From: an uncultured Streptococcus sp.
Lineage (GTDB): Bacteria; Bacillota; Bacilli; Lactobacillales; Streptococcaceae
DNA length: 15,913 nt
NCBI GenBank assembly: GCA_934216185.1
Contig: CAKQBM010000027.1
Coordinates: forward strand, 1 to 15,913
Reading direction: 5' to 3'
In this document: positions 1 through 5,603 of the stretch, in pieces
How positions within the stretch are numbered: the stretch's first letter is position 1
Layout of the letters: every line of letters starts with the position of its first letter
Made by a program: the position numbers and the translations under genes
Notes under the pieces: generated by a model
What the model saw: only the letters and a program-made list of their open reading frames with translations
What the model was told of the DNA's origin: nothing
The model's database searches: none

Positions 1-72
1 GAGGTTGCCAGTCAGCAATTGGGAATGACTGTCTCTGAGTTTGAAGAATTATTGAAGGACCATCATAAATAA
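1..72 (+). CDS. Rpn-family nuclease (PD-(D/E)XK 'transposase'), C-terminal tail only
   Basis: The window opens inside a gene, and only its last 23 codons and TAA are present (EVASQQLGMTVSEFEELLKD and three more residues). The peptide is identical to the end of the next cassette (357-428), so the upstream gene outside the window is presumably a Rpn-family protein or another cassette. The family (Rpn/YhgA-like, PD-(D/E)XK) has an N-terminal nuclease domain and a small, variable C-terminal domain; only the latter is seen here. The ending, with helix-turn-helix-like QQLGMTVSEFEELL, is typical of streptococcal members. The nuclease domain cannot be judged. Confidence 0.6.
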   Translation, partial: EVASQQLGMTVSEFEELLKDHHK

Positions 73-122
73 GACCTAAAAAATACAGAGAAACCAGCAA
101 AGATAGTATTCGCAAACCATGG

Positions 123-428
123 TTGGAGTTTTTCGGGAACAAACCCTTTACCCAAGAACCCGAGCGAGCCATCATCCAAGCAGACCAACTGCTAGACTAT
201 AAGAGCTGGTCCGAGGAGGACAGGAAGATGTTTAGTCAACTACGTATGCGTGAAGAACAGGCATTGTTAGCGCAGGACTATGCCTTGGAACAAGCTGAGG
301 AAAAAGGACTGAAAAAAGGATTAGTAAATCTCGTTCGCCAGCATCTTTTAACCGCCGAGGTTGCCAGTCAGCAATTGGGAATGACTGTCTCTGAGTTTGA
401 AGAATTATTGAAGGACCATCATAAATAA
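123..428 (+). CDS. Orphan C-terminal domain of an Rpn-family nuclease (cassette 1)
   Basis: This open frame encodes the Rpn C-terminal region without a nuclease domain. The frame is open back to codon 69 and reads KDSIRKPWLEFFGNKPF, so homology to the parent gene starts just before the TTG at 123. That TTG has no ribosome-binding site. A far better start is the ATG at 228, which lies 8 nt after AGGAGG (214-219) and gives a 66-residue protein beginning MFSQLRMREEQALLA. The C-terminal half has a charged helix, EQAEEKGLKKGL, then a short helical tail. Compared with cassette 2 it lacks 20 residues of the Gly-Leu-Glu-Arg repeat. It is either a decayed tandem duplication or an orphan RpnS-like small protein. 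No own promoter is visible. Confidence 0.55.
   Translation: MEFFGNKPFTQEPERAIIQADQLLDYKSWSEEDRKMFSQLRMREEQALLAQDYALEQAEEKGLKKGLVNLVRQHLLTAEVASQQLGMTVSEFEELLKDHHK
214..230 (+). promoter_or_regulatory. Internal ribosome-binding site and start in Rpn cassette 1
   Basis: AGGAGG at 214-219, 8 nt gap, ATG at 228-230. This is a consensus Shine-Dalgarno at near-ideal spacing inside an open frame. It is encoded by the codons for EED, so protein conservation could also explain it. Confidence 0.55.
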
Positions 429-478
429 GACCTAAAAAATATAGAGAAACCAGCAAAGACGAGGTTCGCAAGCCCTGG

Positions 479-844
479 TTGGAGTTTTTCGGGAACAAAC
501 CCTTTACCCAAGAACCCGAGCGAGCCATCAGCCAAGCAGACCAACTGCTGGACTACAAGAGCTGGTCCGAGGAGGACAGGAAAATGTTTAGTCAACTACG
601 TATGCGAGAAGAACAGGCGTTGTTAGCACATGATTATGCCTTGGAACAAGCGGAGGAAAAGGGCTTAGAACGTGGTCTTGAACGTGGTCGTGCAGAAGGT
701 ATTGAACAGGGACTAGAGCGTGGGAAACTTTTTGCTTTCCTAGATATGGTTCGCCAAGGTCTTCTGACTTCCGAGGTTGCCAGTCAGCAGTTGGGAATGA
801 CCGTGGCGGAGTTTGAGGCGCTGCTGGAAAATTATCACCAATAA
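479..844 (+). CDS. Orphan C-terminal domain of an Rpn-family nuclease (cassette 2)
   Basis: This second complete cassette parallels the one upstream: PWLEFFGNKPFTQEPERA, then MFSQLRMREEQALLA. It then diverges into an expanded repeat (GLERGLERGRAEGIEQGLER, about residues 66-85 from the TTG at 479) before the conserved tail VRQGLLTSEVASQQLGMTVA. The 20-residue difference accounts exactly for the 60-nt length difference between cassettes. An internal ATG at 584 follows AGGAGG (570-575) by 8 nt and would give an 86-residue protein. GLERG-type repeats are common in the C-terminal domains of streptococcal Rpn proteins. No stop, frameshift or nuclease motif is seen. It may be a silent C-terminal variant, a small antitoxin, or a relic. 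Confidence 0.55.
   Translation: MEFFGNKPFTQEPERAISQADQLLDYKSWSEEDRKMFSQLRMREEQALLAHDYALEQAEEKGLERGLERGRAEGIEQGLERGKLFAFLDMVRQGLLTSEVASQQLGMTVAEFEALLENYHQ
570..586 (+). promoter_or_regulatory. Internal ribosome-binding site and start in Rpn cassette 2
   Basis: AGGAGG at 570-575, 8 nt gap, ATG at 584-586. It matches the site in the preceding cassette in sequence and spacing. Confidence 0.55.
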
Positions 845-949
845 CGGTCAAGAAAACCAGCTAGTTAAGATGGCATTCTTAGAACTAAACATCTAGTCAC
901 AGATTACTCCAAACACTGTTTTGAGGTTGTGTATAAAGATGCTGGGTAA

Positions 950-1010
950 AAGTCTTCTCATGATAAAACGTTTGGTATCAATGTTTTATCATGAGAAGAC
1001 TTACTTTTTT
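950..1010 (+). terminator. Long perfect hairpin with T-run, probable terminator of the Rpn array
   Basis: The arms at 950-969 and 983-1002 are perfectly complementary over 20 bp (left arm begins aagtcttctc), with a 13-nt loop. TTTTTT follows at 1005-1010. The stem is AT-rich and longer than a usual terminator, so it could instead be the ends of a small decayed mobile repeat. Confidence 0.6.
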
Positions 1011-1100
1011 ACTGAGATTGAATTTTTCCTAGCCTCAACATCATATAAACCCCAAATTCAATCTGACCTGGTTTGAAGAGATTTTAGAAGCAGATAAGGT

Positions 1101-1129
1101 TTTACTAAAACTAAAAAAAATGATATAAT
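1101..1129 (+). promoter_or_regulatory. pgm promoter
   Basis: TTTACT (-35, 1101-1106), 17-nt spacer, TATAAT (-10, 1124-1129) with an extended TGA at 1121-1123. Transcription would start about 30 nt before the ATG. Confidence 0.75.
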
Positions 1130-1168
1130 CAAACTGATTAAATGTTTTAAAAATAAAGGAGAATTTTA

Positions 1169-2887
1169 ATGTCTTACCAAGAAAATTACCAGAAATGGGT
1201 TGATTTTGCGGAGCTTCCTGACTACCTTCGTCAAGATTTGGAAAATATGGATGAAAAAACTAAGGAAGATGCCTTCTATACAAATCTTGAATTTGGTACT
1301 GCAGGTATGCGTGGCTTGATTGGTGCTGGTACAAACCGCATCAACATCTACGTTGTTCGCCAAGCTACTGAAGGATTGGCTCGTTTGATTGAGTCAAAAG
1401 GTGGAAATGAAAAAGAACGTGGTGTGGCAATTGCCTACGATAGCCGTCACTTCTCACCTGAGTTTGCCTTTGAATCTGCGGCAGTTCTTGCTAAACACGG
1501 CATCAAATCTTATGTATTTGAAAGCCTTCGTCCAACTCCAGAACTCTCATTTGCAGTTCGTCACCTCAACTGTTTCGCAGGTATCATGGTCACAGCCAGC
1601 CACAACCCTGCGCCATTTAACGGATACAAGGTTTACGGTGAAGACGGTGGACAAATGCCTCCACACGACGCGGACGCTTTGACTACTTATATCCGTGCAA
1701 TCGAAAACCCATTTGCAGTTGAAGTTGCTGATGTGGAAGCTGAAAAAGCTTCTGGCTTGATTGAAGTTATCGGCGAAGCTGTCGATGTGGAATACCTCAA
1801 AGAAGTCAAAGACGTTAACATCAACCCAGCCTTGATTGAAGAATTTGGTAAAGACATGAAGATTGTCTACACACCACTTCATGGTACTGGTGAAATGTTG
1901 GCTCGTCGTGCTCTTGCCCAAGCAGGATTTGACTCAGTTCAAGTCGTTGAAGCGCAAGCAACTGCTGACCCAGATTTCTCAACTGTAAAATCTCCAAACC
2001 CAGAAAGCCAAGCAGCCTTTGCCCTTGCTGAAGAACTTGGTCGTCAAGTTGGTGCAGACGTTCTTGTGGCAACTGACCCTGATGCTGACCGTGTTGGTGT
2101 TGAAGTTCTTCAAAAAGATGGTAGCTACCTCAACCTTTCAGGTAACCAAATCGGCGCTATCATGGCTAAATACATCTTGGAAGCCCACAAAAACGCTGGA
2201 ACTCTTCCTGAAAATGCAGCCCTATGTAAATCTATCGTATCAACTGACTTGGTAACGAAGATTGCTGAAAGCTACGGCGCAACTATGTTCAACGTCTTGA
2301 CTGGTTTCAAATTCATCGCTGAAAAAATCCAAGAATTCGAAGAAAAACACAACCACACTTACATGATGGGATTTGAAGAAAGCTTCGGTTACTTGATTAA
2401 ACCATTCGTACGTGATAAAGATGCTATCCAAGCCGTTCTTGTCGTGGCTGAACTTGCTGCCTACTACCGTTCACGTGGTTTGACCCTTGCTGACGGTATC
2501 GAAGAAATCTACAAAGAATACGGCTACTACGCTGAAAAGACTATCTCTGTTACCCTTTCAGGTGTCGATGGTGCTGAACAAATCAAAGCAATTATGGCTA
2601 AATTCCGTAACAATGCTCCAAAAGAATGGAACGCAACAGCTATCACTGTCGTAGAAGACTTCAAGGCTCAAACTGCTACTGCTGCTGACGGAACTGTTAC
2701 AAACTTGACAACTCCTCCAAGTGATGTTTTGAAATACACACTTGCTGACGGTTCATGGATTGCCGTTCGCCCTTCAGGTACAGAACCAAAAATCAAGTTC
2801 TACATTGCAGTTGTAGGTGAAACCAACGAAGAATCACAAGCTAAGATTGCTAACATCGAAGCAGAAATCAATGCTTTTGTAAAATAA
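1169..2887 (+). CDS. pgm: Phosphoglucomutase / phosphomannomutase
   Basis: Interconverts glucose-1-phosphate and glucose-6-phosphate in the cytoplasm, feeding UDP-glucose, capsule, teichoic acid and glycolipid synthesis. At 572 residues it has the four-domain alpha-D-phosphohexomutase layout. The phosphoserine loop TASHNP has S144. The Mg-binding loop DPDADR lies at 303-308, the sugar-specificity loop GFEESFGYL near residue 400, and the phosphate-binding RPSGTEPK near the C-terminus. The start is set by AAGGAG (1156-1161), 7 nt before ATG, behind a good extended -10 promoter. It is followed at once by its own terminator, so it is probably monocistronic. Codon use is biased as for a well-expressed gene. 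No active-site residue is missing. Confidence 0.96.
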   Translation: MSYQENYQKWVDFAELPDYLRQDLENMDEKTKEDAFYTNLEFGTAGMRGLIGAGTNRINIYVVRQATEGLARLIESKGGNEKERGVAIAYDSRHFSPEFAFESAAVLAKHGIKSYVFESLRPTPELSFAVRHLNCFAGIMVTASHNPAPFNGYKVYGEDGGQMPPHDADALTTYIRAIENPFAVEVADVEAEKASGLIEVIGEAVDVEYLKEVKDVNINPALIEEFGKDMKIVYTPLHGTGEMLARRALAQAGFDSVQVVEAQATADPDFSTVKSPNPESQAAFALAEELGRQVGADVLVATDPDADRVGVEVLQKDGSYLNLSGNQIGAIMAKYILEAHKNAGTLPENAALCKSIVSTDLVTKIAESYGATMFNVLTGFKFIAEKIQEFEEKHNHTYMMGFEESFGYLIKPFVRDKDAIQAVLVVAELAAYYRSRGLTLADGIEEIYKEYGYYAEKTISVTLSGVDGAEQIKAIMAKFRNNAPKEWNATAITVVEDFKAQTATAADGTVTNLTTPPSDVLKYTLADGSWIAVRPSGTEPKIKFYIAVVGETNEESQAKIANIEAEINAFVK

Positions 2888-2895
2888 AATCCTAT

Positions 2896-2929
2896 AAAAG
2901 ATGAGACAAACCAATCTCATCTTTTTTTC
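2896..2929 (+). terminator. pgm rho-independent terminator
   Basis: Stem AAAAGATGAGA (2896-2906) with TCTCATCTTTT (2915-2925), 8-nt loop, continuing into a T-run to 2928. Confidence 0.85.
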
Positions 2930-2998
2930 GTATCAAATCTAAGCAATTTTAGAAACTTTATGGCATACTAGACATATCAATGAAAGCGAGGTAATCTC

Positions 2999-3346
2999 AT
3001 GGAACAATTTTTAGATAACATTAAAGACCTTGAAGTCACTACAGTAGCACGTGCGCAAGAAGCTCTTGATAAAAAAGAAACTGCCACTTTCTTTATCGGT
3101 CGTAAAACTTGCCCTTACTGCCGTAAATTTGCAGGTACTTTGGCAGGTGTCGTAGCTGAAACCAAAGCTCACATCTACTTCATTAATAGTGAAGAAGCAA
3201 GCCAACTCAATGAGTTGCAAGCATTCCGCTCACGCTACGGAATCCCAACTGTACCAGGCTTCGTTCACATTGCAGATGGACAAATCAACGTCCGTTGCGA
3301 CTCTTCAATGTCAGCACAAGAAATCAAAGATTTCGCAGGATTGTAA
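2999..3346 (+). CDS. bta: Thioredoxin-like protein, 'bacteriocin transport accessory' family (Bta)
   Basis: A 115-residue thioredoxin-fold protein with the redox motif TCPYC (C38 and C41) and the cis-proline loop GIPTVPGF (P86 after V85), both required for thiol-disulfide exchange. Such proteins are annotated Bta after a gene in a bacteriocin locus. No bacteriocin gene is nearby here, so a general cytoplasmic thiol role is more likely (inference). There is no signal peptide or membrane segment. The start ATG follows GAGG (2988-2991) by 7 nt. It sits alone between the pgm terminator and a convergent gene. A tentative extended -10 (TGG then CATACT, 2961-2969) lies upstream without a good -35. 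Confidence 0.88.
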   Translation: MEQFLDNIKDLEVTTVARAQEALDKKETATFFIGRKTCPYCRKFAGTLAGVVAETKAHIYFINSEEASQLNELQAFRSRYGIPTVPGFVHIADGQINVRCDSSMSAQEIKDFAGL

Positions 3347-3347
3347 A

Positions 3348-3370
3348 AAAGCCACTCATAGAGTGGTTTT
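3348..3370. terminator. Bidirectional terminator between bta and the channel gene
   Basis: CCACTC (3352-3357) pairs with GAGTGG (3361-3366) across a 3-nt loop, and the flanking A-run pairs with the T-run. On the - strand the stem is followed by TTTTTT, so it serves the channel gene at least as well as bta. The two genes converge here. Confidence 0.75.
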
Positions 3371-3383
3371 AAAATGGTCAAAA

Positions 3384-4229
3384 TTACCTTTTTTCAAGCA
3401 AATCTTGTATCATTCTATGCAGTTCTTCTATCTTCTCGGATTGTTTCTCTAGTAATATTCTCTGACTAGATAATTCTTCTTGGAGATTATCAAGTTTTAT
3501 CTGTTCATCTGGATTATCCTTTACAAAAAAGTTCGTCAAGGCACTTGTTAACATTCCTATTGTGCTAATCCCTACCAACATTAATAAAACAGCTATCCAT
3601 TTCCCAAAAAGGGAAACTGGAACAATATCACCATAACCAACAGTAGTTACTGTCACAAGAGCCCACCAAATACTATCTGAGAAAGATTTTTCTTCAACTA
3701 CAGATAAAATTGAACTTCCTACTAGCACGATAAAGATATTAACATACAAGATATAAATCAGGCCATTTGTCCGTAAGAATCTACTAATTTTTCTTTCTAA
3801 TTTACCTGTAAGTCCAATTATTCTAAGTAAACGAGTCAGCTTCAGTAATTTTGTCAGCCTTGCTAAGCGGAAGATACGTCCTAATCGAAACACTGTAAAA
3901 ATAGCATTTAAAGGGAGAATAGCCAATAAATCAAAAATATTTTCAAGAATAAAGCGCCATTTTCTTTTAGTAGTAAAAAAGCGCCAACTATAATCAATTA
4001 CAAAAACACCCCAGATTGCTAAATCAATAATACTATAAGGCGGATTGTCCAAATCAATCATCTCAGCAAATCCAAGCAATACCAGAATAACAGAGATTAA
4101 AGCAAGTAAAATAATTGTTGTATCATAATAATCTGCAAAAAACCATTTTTTCTTCAAATTTTTACTATCCTTACTTTCTATACTGTTATTACTCAGCTTT
4201 AATTCAATAAATATCTCTCCGATGACCAA
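3384..4229 (-). CDS. Voltage-gated potassium channel (6TM, Kv-like)
   Basis: An inner-membrane potassium channel subunit, expected to form a tetramer. Using the long start, S1 to S3 lie near residues 37-57, 66-84 and 92-112. S4 (115-136) has a basic residue at every third position (R115, R118, R121, R124, K127, K130, R133, R136). S5 is near 157-178, the selectivity filter TVGYGD at 196-201 and S6 near 208-234, followed by a charged probable coiled coil to 281. The start is uncertain. The TTG at 4229 overlaps the toxin gene by 26 nt and has no Shine-Dalgarno. A TTG at 4157 follows AAGGA by about 10 nt and gives about 257 residues, with all six helices intact. It probably uses the relBE transcript or an unseen promoter. 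The terminator lies at 3348-3370. Confidence 0.9.
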   Translation of the reverse strand: MVIGEIFIELKLSNNSIESKDSKNLKKKWFFADYYDTTIILLALISVILVLLGFAEMIDLDNPPYSIIDLAIWGVFVIDYSWRFFTTKRKWRFILENIFDLLAILPLNAIFTVFRLGRIFRLARLTKLLKLTRLLRIIGLTGKLERKISRFLRTNGLIYILYVNIFIVLVGSSILSVVEEKSFSDSIWWALVTVTTVGYGDIVPVSLFGKWIAVLLMLVGISTIGMLTSALTNFFVKDNPDEQIKLDNLQEELSSQRILLEKQSEKIEELHRMIQDLLEKR

Positions 4230-4467
4230 CTTCTAGAGTAGCAACGACTAATTCATCATCTACAATTTGTACGATAACTCGATAATTACCAATTCTATAA
4301 CGCCATTGACCAACGCGATTACCAACCAAAGCCTTTCCGTGTCGTCTTGGGTCTTCCAAAACATTGGTTTGTAAATAGTTTGTAATTAGCTTCTGCGTAT
4401 AACGGTCCAATTTTTTCAATTGCTTGATGAAACGTCTTGTTGGAACTAATTTATACAAATTATTCAT
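4204..4467 (-). CDS. relE: RelE/ParE-superfamily toxin
   Basis: An 87-residue basic protein of the RelE fold, with the RelE-like core WRYRIGNYRVIVQI and the ending VGHRRDIY. In this family the toxin binds ribosomes and cuts mRNA, and the conserved tail His/Arg/Tyr supports catalysis. Its ATG overlaps the antitoxin stop by 8 nt (4460-4467), the usual translational coupling of antitoxin-first modules. The frame is intact with no truncation. Assignment to RelE rather than ParE rests on the tail motif and is not proven by sequence alone. Confidence 0.88.
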   Translation of the reverse strand: MNNLYKLVPTRRFIKQLKKLDRYTQKLITNYLQTNVLEDPRRHGKALVGNRVGQWRYRIGNYRVIVQIVDDELVVATLEVGHRRDIY

Positions 4468-4702
4468 CCTCCAAGCCTAAATCATGCATCATTTCTTCCC
4501 AAGTAATGGGTTCAACTCCTTTTTCCAAGTCTTCTAAATACTCTTGATAGGCTAAATCTGCCACACGAGCGTCGTATTCGTCTTCTAGAGCTTCAAGAGT
4601 TTTGGTGCGGATAAGTTCCGACAGGGAAACTCCTTCAAACTTAGCCATTGCTTTCATAAATGTTTTATCAGCTTCAGAAACTTTTAATGTAATAGTAGTC
4701 AT
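4460..4702 (-). CDS. relB: RelB/DinJ-type antitoxin
   Basis: An 80-residue acidic antitoxin. The N-terminus (MTTITLKVSEADKTFMKAMA, then GVSLSELIR) fits a ribbon-helix-helix DNA-binding domain, and the acidic C-terminus (EEMMHDLGLEDE) is the likely toxin-wrapping segment. The ATG at 4702 is chosen because GGGAG (4711-4715) lies 8 nt upstream. A longer frame to 4762 would place its first codons inside the promoter. It neutralises the downstream toxin and, with it, should repress its own promoter through the palindrome at 4722-4736. It is independent of vicX, which ends in its own hairpin. Confidence 0.88.
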   Translation of the reverse strand: MTTITLKVSEADKTFMKAMAKFEGVSLSELIRTKTLEALEDEYDARVADLAYQEYLEDLEKGVEPITWEEMMHDLGLEDE

Positions 4703-4721
4703 CTTTTGCACTCCCTTTTTT

Positions 4722-4736
4722 AATGGTAACACCATT
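4722..4736. promoter_or_regulatory. Probable RelB operator
   Basis: The perfect palindrome AATGGT-aac-ACCATT overlaps the -10 box and covers the expected transcription start of relBE, as in autorepressed toxin-antitoxin operons. Confidence 0.65.
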
Positions 4737-4762
4737 GTATTACTTTTTAGGTGTTCAGTCAA
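4734..4762 (-). promoter_or_regulatory. relBE promoter
   Basis: On the - strand, TTGACT (4757-4762), 17-nt spacer, TACAAT (4734-4739). It has 5 of 6 matches at both boxes and is the strongest promoter in the window by consensus. Confidence 0.85.
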
Positions 4763-4798
4763 TATAAAAAGAACACCTTCTTAGCGTTCTTTTTATAT
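4762..4798 (-). terminator. vicRKX terminator
   Basis: The arms 4762-4774 and 4786-4798 pair over 13 bp with an 11-nt loop; on the - strand the stem ends in TTTTT. The hairpin overlaps the vicX stop codon on one side and touches the relBE -35 box on the other. Confidence 0.75.
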
Positions 4799-5602
4799 AT
4801 CTGTCAATGGTGTTGCGGTATCTGGTGAGGTATCATAAACTTTAAAGTCTACTCCGACTCCCAGATCAGCTTGTGCTAGCTGATTGACCATGGTCATGTG
4901 AGCCAGTTCCTTGATATTGTTCTCCTTAGATAAATGCCCAAGGTAGATTTTCTTAGTGCGGTTTCCCAAGGTACGAATCATAGCTTCAGCACCGTCCTCG
5001 TTAGAAAGGTGACCCAAATCCGATAGGATTCGTTGTTTGAGTCGCCAAGCGTAAGAACCCGCTCGCAAAATCTCTACATCATGGTTGGACTCGATAAGAT
5101 AGCCATCTGCATTCTCGACAATTCCTGCCATACGGTCACTAACATAACCTGTATCAGTCAGCATGACAAAACTCTTATCATCCTTCATAAAGCGATAGAA
5201 CTGCGGTGCGACTGCATCATGGCTTACACCAAAACTCTCGATGTCAATATCTCCAAAGGTTTTGGTTTTGCCCATTTCAAAAATATGCTTTTGCGAAGAA
5301 TCCACCTTGCCAAGATACTTACTATTTTCCATAGCCTGCCAGGTCTTTTCATTGGCATACAAATCCATACCATACTTGCGAGCCAAAACGCCTACTCCAT
5401 GGATATGATCTGAATGCTCATGGGTAATCAAGATGGCATCCAAATCTTCTGGCTTGCGATTAATTTCAGCAAGTAGGCTAGTAATCTTTTTACCAGACAA
5501 GCCTGCATCCACTAAAAACTTCTTTTTGGGAGTTTCCAGATAAAAGGAATTTCCACTGGAACCCGACGCTAAAATACTGTATTTAAAGCCTGTTTCACTC
5601 AT
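4793..5602 (-). CDS. vicX: VicX/WalJ metallo-beta-lactamase-fold hydrolase
   Basis: A 269-residue cytoplasmic MBL-fold protein. The metal-binding motif HEHSDH (H61, H63, D65, H66) is intact, and further ligand motifs (LTDTGY, ESNHD, LGHLS) follow. It is the third gene of the vic/wal operon, where it modulates signalling through VicRK; the family is thought to act on nucleic acid, but the substrate is not known. It starts 1 nt after the vicK stop with no strong Shine-Dalgarno, so translation is probably coupled. The length matches streptococcal VicX. Confidence 0.95.
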   Translation of the reverse strand: MSETGFKYSILASGSSGNSFYLETPKKKFLVDAGLSGKKITSLLAEINRKPEDLDAILITHEHSDHIHGVGVLARKYGMDLYANEKTWQAMENSKYLGKVDSSQKHIFEMGKTKTFGDIDIESFGVSHDAVAPQFYRFMKDDKSFVMLTDTGYVSDRMAGIVENADGYLIESNHDVEILRAGSYAWRLKQRILSDLGHLSNEDGAEAMIRTLGNRTKKIYLGHLSKENNIKELAHMTMVNQLAQADLGVGVDFKVYDTSPDTATPLTDI

Positions 5603-5603
5603 T

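Larger units (their letters stand above)
99..454 (+). repeat. Rpn C-terminal cassette, repeat unit 1 (356 bp)
   Basis: The unit runs from just after one AAACCAGC (91-98) to the end of the next (447-454). It contains the C-terminal coding segment, the stop and about 30 nt of trailer. The trailer after the stop is the same as that after the partial gene at 70-98, apart from one base. Positions 1-85 and 357-441 are identical. Confidence 0.75.
455..861 (+). repeat. Rpn C-terminal cassette, repeat unit 2 (407 bp)
   Basis: Same organisation as the unit before it, ending at the third AAACCAGC (854-861). The trailer after this last copy differs (ggtcaaga before AAACCAGC), as expected if it is the original 3' flank of the ancestral gene. 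Confidence 0.7.
845..1168. other. Non-coding spacer between the Rpn array and pgm
   Basis: The 324 bases hold, in order: the trailer of the last cassette with AAACCAGC (854-861); a decayed RUP-like segment (907-940); a perfect 20-bp inverted repeat with a T-run (950-1010); an 11-bp inverted repeat (1015-1025 with 1054-1064); a 32-codon open remnant ending at 1128; and the pgm promoter and ribosome-binding site. No intact gene is seen. Confidence 0.7.

Noticed and set aside
232..851. Two open frames on the - strand across the Rpn cassettes (232-528 and 588-851)
   Set aside because: They are antisense to conserved Rpn coding sequence, have no ribosome-binding site, and their similarity to each other only reflects the duplication.
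1..861. CRISPR array or insertion sequence as the cause of the tandem repeats
   Set aside because: The units are coding, 356-407 bp long, without short regular repeats and spacers, terminal inverted repeats or a transposase.
845..1168. tRNA or small structured RNA gene in the Rpn-pgm spacer
   Set aside because: No cloverleaf or known fold could be drawn; only simple hairpins are present.
4703..4762. Upstream extension of the antitoxin by 20 codons
   Set aside because: It would put the start codon in the -35 box of a strong promoter; the ATG at 4702 has a proper ribosome-binding site.
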